From NCBI RefSeq assembly GCF_011493005.1, contig NZ_CP049158.1:372001-436000 (forward strand): DNA of 64,000 bases. The letters run 5' to 3'. Source of the DNA: Caballeronia sp. SBC1. GTDB taxonomy: Bacteria > Pseudomonadota > Gammaproteobacteria > Burkholderiales > Burkholderiaceae. The notes under the pieces are model-generated. The model worked only from the letters and a program-made list of their open reading frames with translations. It was not told the origin of the DNA and did not search any database. Both the position numbers and the translations under genes were made by a program. This document shows positions 63,133 to 64,000 of this stretch, piece after piece. Position 1 is the first letter of the stretch. Each line of letters begins with the position of its first letter.

Positions 63133-63831
63133 ATGACTAAAGATGTAACCGATCCTTCTGAACATTCCGAATCTTCCGTCCCCGTCGAGTCGCCGAAGGC
63201 TGGCCGCCGGCCCGGGCGGCCGACCGGCGTGCAGCATGGCGAGCCGCGGGCGCTTCTTCTGGACGTCGCGCTGGTTTTATTTGCGCGTCAGGGAATCATG
63301 GAGACCACGCTCGGCGCGATCGCGCGAGAGGCGGGCGTGACGCCGGCCATGGTTCATTACTATTTCAAGACGCGCGATCAACTGCTGGATGTGTTGATCG
63401 ATGAGCGATTCGTGCCGTTGCGTGCTGAACTTGGGCGGGCGTTCGCCGATTCGGACGCGGAGCCCGCGGAGGCATTGCGCGCATTCGCCGAGGGTCTTGT
63501 TGCTGTGGCGGAGCGGCATCCGTGGTTTGCGACGCTATGGGTACGTGAGGTGATCAGCGAAGGGGGATTGCTGCGCCAGCGCATTGCCGAGCGTTTCGGC
63601 GATGCCAATAAGAAGGCATCGATCGCACGGATTGCGCAGTGGCAGAAGGAGGGCAAGCTCAACCCGCACCTGGAGCCGTCGCTGCTGTTTGTGTCGGTAT
63701 TCGGACTGACAGTGTTGCCGCTGGCGGTGACTTATACATGGGCTGAGGAGAGCGGCGGTTGTGCGCCCAGGCGCGATCAGATCGCGCGGCATGCGGTGGC
63801 GTTGCTGATGCACGGCGTCGGGCCAGTGTGA
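63133..63831 (+). CDS. TetR-family transcriptional regulator
   Basis: A 232-residue regulator with a P/R-rich N-terminal tail of about 40 residues, then a helix-turn-helix (LLLDVALVLFARQGIMETTLGAIAREAGVTPAMVHYYFKTRDQLLDVL, about 41-88). The C-terminal helical part ends at VALLMHGVGPV. It resembles the CecR/YbiH group of TetR proteins, which regulate exporters and respond to toxic compounds. Divergent arrangement with the DHA2 exporter makes repression of that gene likely. Confidence 0.93.
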   Translation: MTKDVTDPSEHSESSVPVESPKAGRRPGRPTGVQHGEPRALLLDVALVLFARQGIMETTLGAIAREAGVTPAMVHYYFKTRDQLLDVLIDERFVPLRAELGRAFADSDAEPAEALRAFAEGLVAVAERHPWFATLWVREVISEGGLLRQRIAERFGDANKKASIARIAQWQKEGKLNPHLEPSLLFVSVFGLTVLPLAVTYTWAEESGGCAPRRDQIARHAVALLMHGVGPV

Positions 63832-63952
63832 GAGGTGGTTTTTGCTCGCGCCGGTGGACGGGGTTGCGGTTCTTGCGGCTGGGATTAGCGGTCGGGGTCA
63901 ATGCCGGGTTGCTGCTTTCTGGCTTATCGATCTGCTTAGGTTAGCTAATTTA

Positions 63953-63993
63953 TTTATCGCTATTAGCCACTGCGCGCGGCTAATAGCGATAAA
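63953..63993. repeat. Perfect 16-bp inverted repeat at the end of the window
   Basis: TTTATCGCTATTAGCC (63953-63968) pairs with GGCTAATAGCGATAAA (63978-63993) around a nine-base loop (ACTGCGCGC). No T-run follows on the plus strand; it may be an operator or a terminator for a gene outside the window. Confidence 0.7.
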
Positions 63994-64000
63994 GAGAATA

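Overview
The window is GC-rich chromosomal DNA from a betaproteobacterium of the Burkholderiaceae, most likely the Paraburkholderia/Caballeronia branch. This rests on gene content: a DUF3331 protein, mprF paired with acvB, flhDC, an AcpA-type phosphoesterase, a PobA hydroxylase, HdeD-type and RcnB-type proteins, and many short secreted or lipoproteins. The genus is an inference. I see no insertion sequence, prophage, integrase, rRNA, complete tRNA or CRISPR array, so this looks like ordinary chromosome with a mosaic of short operons.

Layout, left to right. 1-2.2 kb: the 3' part of an ABC-2 exporter operon followed by a DUF985 cupin. 2.3-10.5 kb: small stand-alone genes (DUF3331, RcnB, a TetR/DUF1348 divergent pair with two operators, a CorA/ZntB-type transporter, a single-domain response regulator, cheV, a CBS protein). 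10.9-17.6 kb: metallophosphoesterase-PAP2 pair, PPC protein, MAPEG protein, carboxylesterase, and a nucleoside salvage operon (nupC-type transporter, cdd, nucleoside hydrolase) followed by a HAD phosphatase. 17.8-25 kb: Na/Pi cotransporter, a DeoR/GlpR repressor, and a four-gene ABC importer of the polyamine/opine/phosphonate class. 25.2-30.4 kb: two lipoproteins, then the mprF-acvB operon for lysyl-phosphatidylglycerol synthesis, flipping and hydrolysis.

30.4-44.8 kb is mixed metabolism and regulation: DUF1993, M20 peptidase, Ldh-type dehydrogenase, an SDR/LysR divergent pair, RidA, an HdeD-like membrane protein fused to a papain-like domain, an AcpA phosphoesterase, TauE, a glycogen-debranching-type enzyme and pobA. 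45-56 kb: GNAT, aldo/keto reductase divergent from an AraC regulator, three short secreted or lipoprotein genes (one of only 39 codons), selD, a cation diffusion facilitator, a large MscS channel, and a purine nucleoside permease. 56-64 kb: a long flhDC regulatory region with a repeated TGTTACAACTT motif, flhDC, an M14 deacylase, an amino-acid binding protein, a LysE exporter, and a DHA2 drug exporter divergent from its likely TetR repressor.

Nothing here is clearly a new multi-gene system. The most unusual signals are the repeat family and palindrome in front of flhDC, inverted repeats placed where they could control translation or transcription (25156-25203, 40054-40113, 17683-17712, 63953-63993), the membrane/papain fusion at 36487-37941, the overlapping tail-to-tail genes at 54.4 kb, and the 39-codon lipoprotein gene at 48396-48515.
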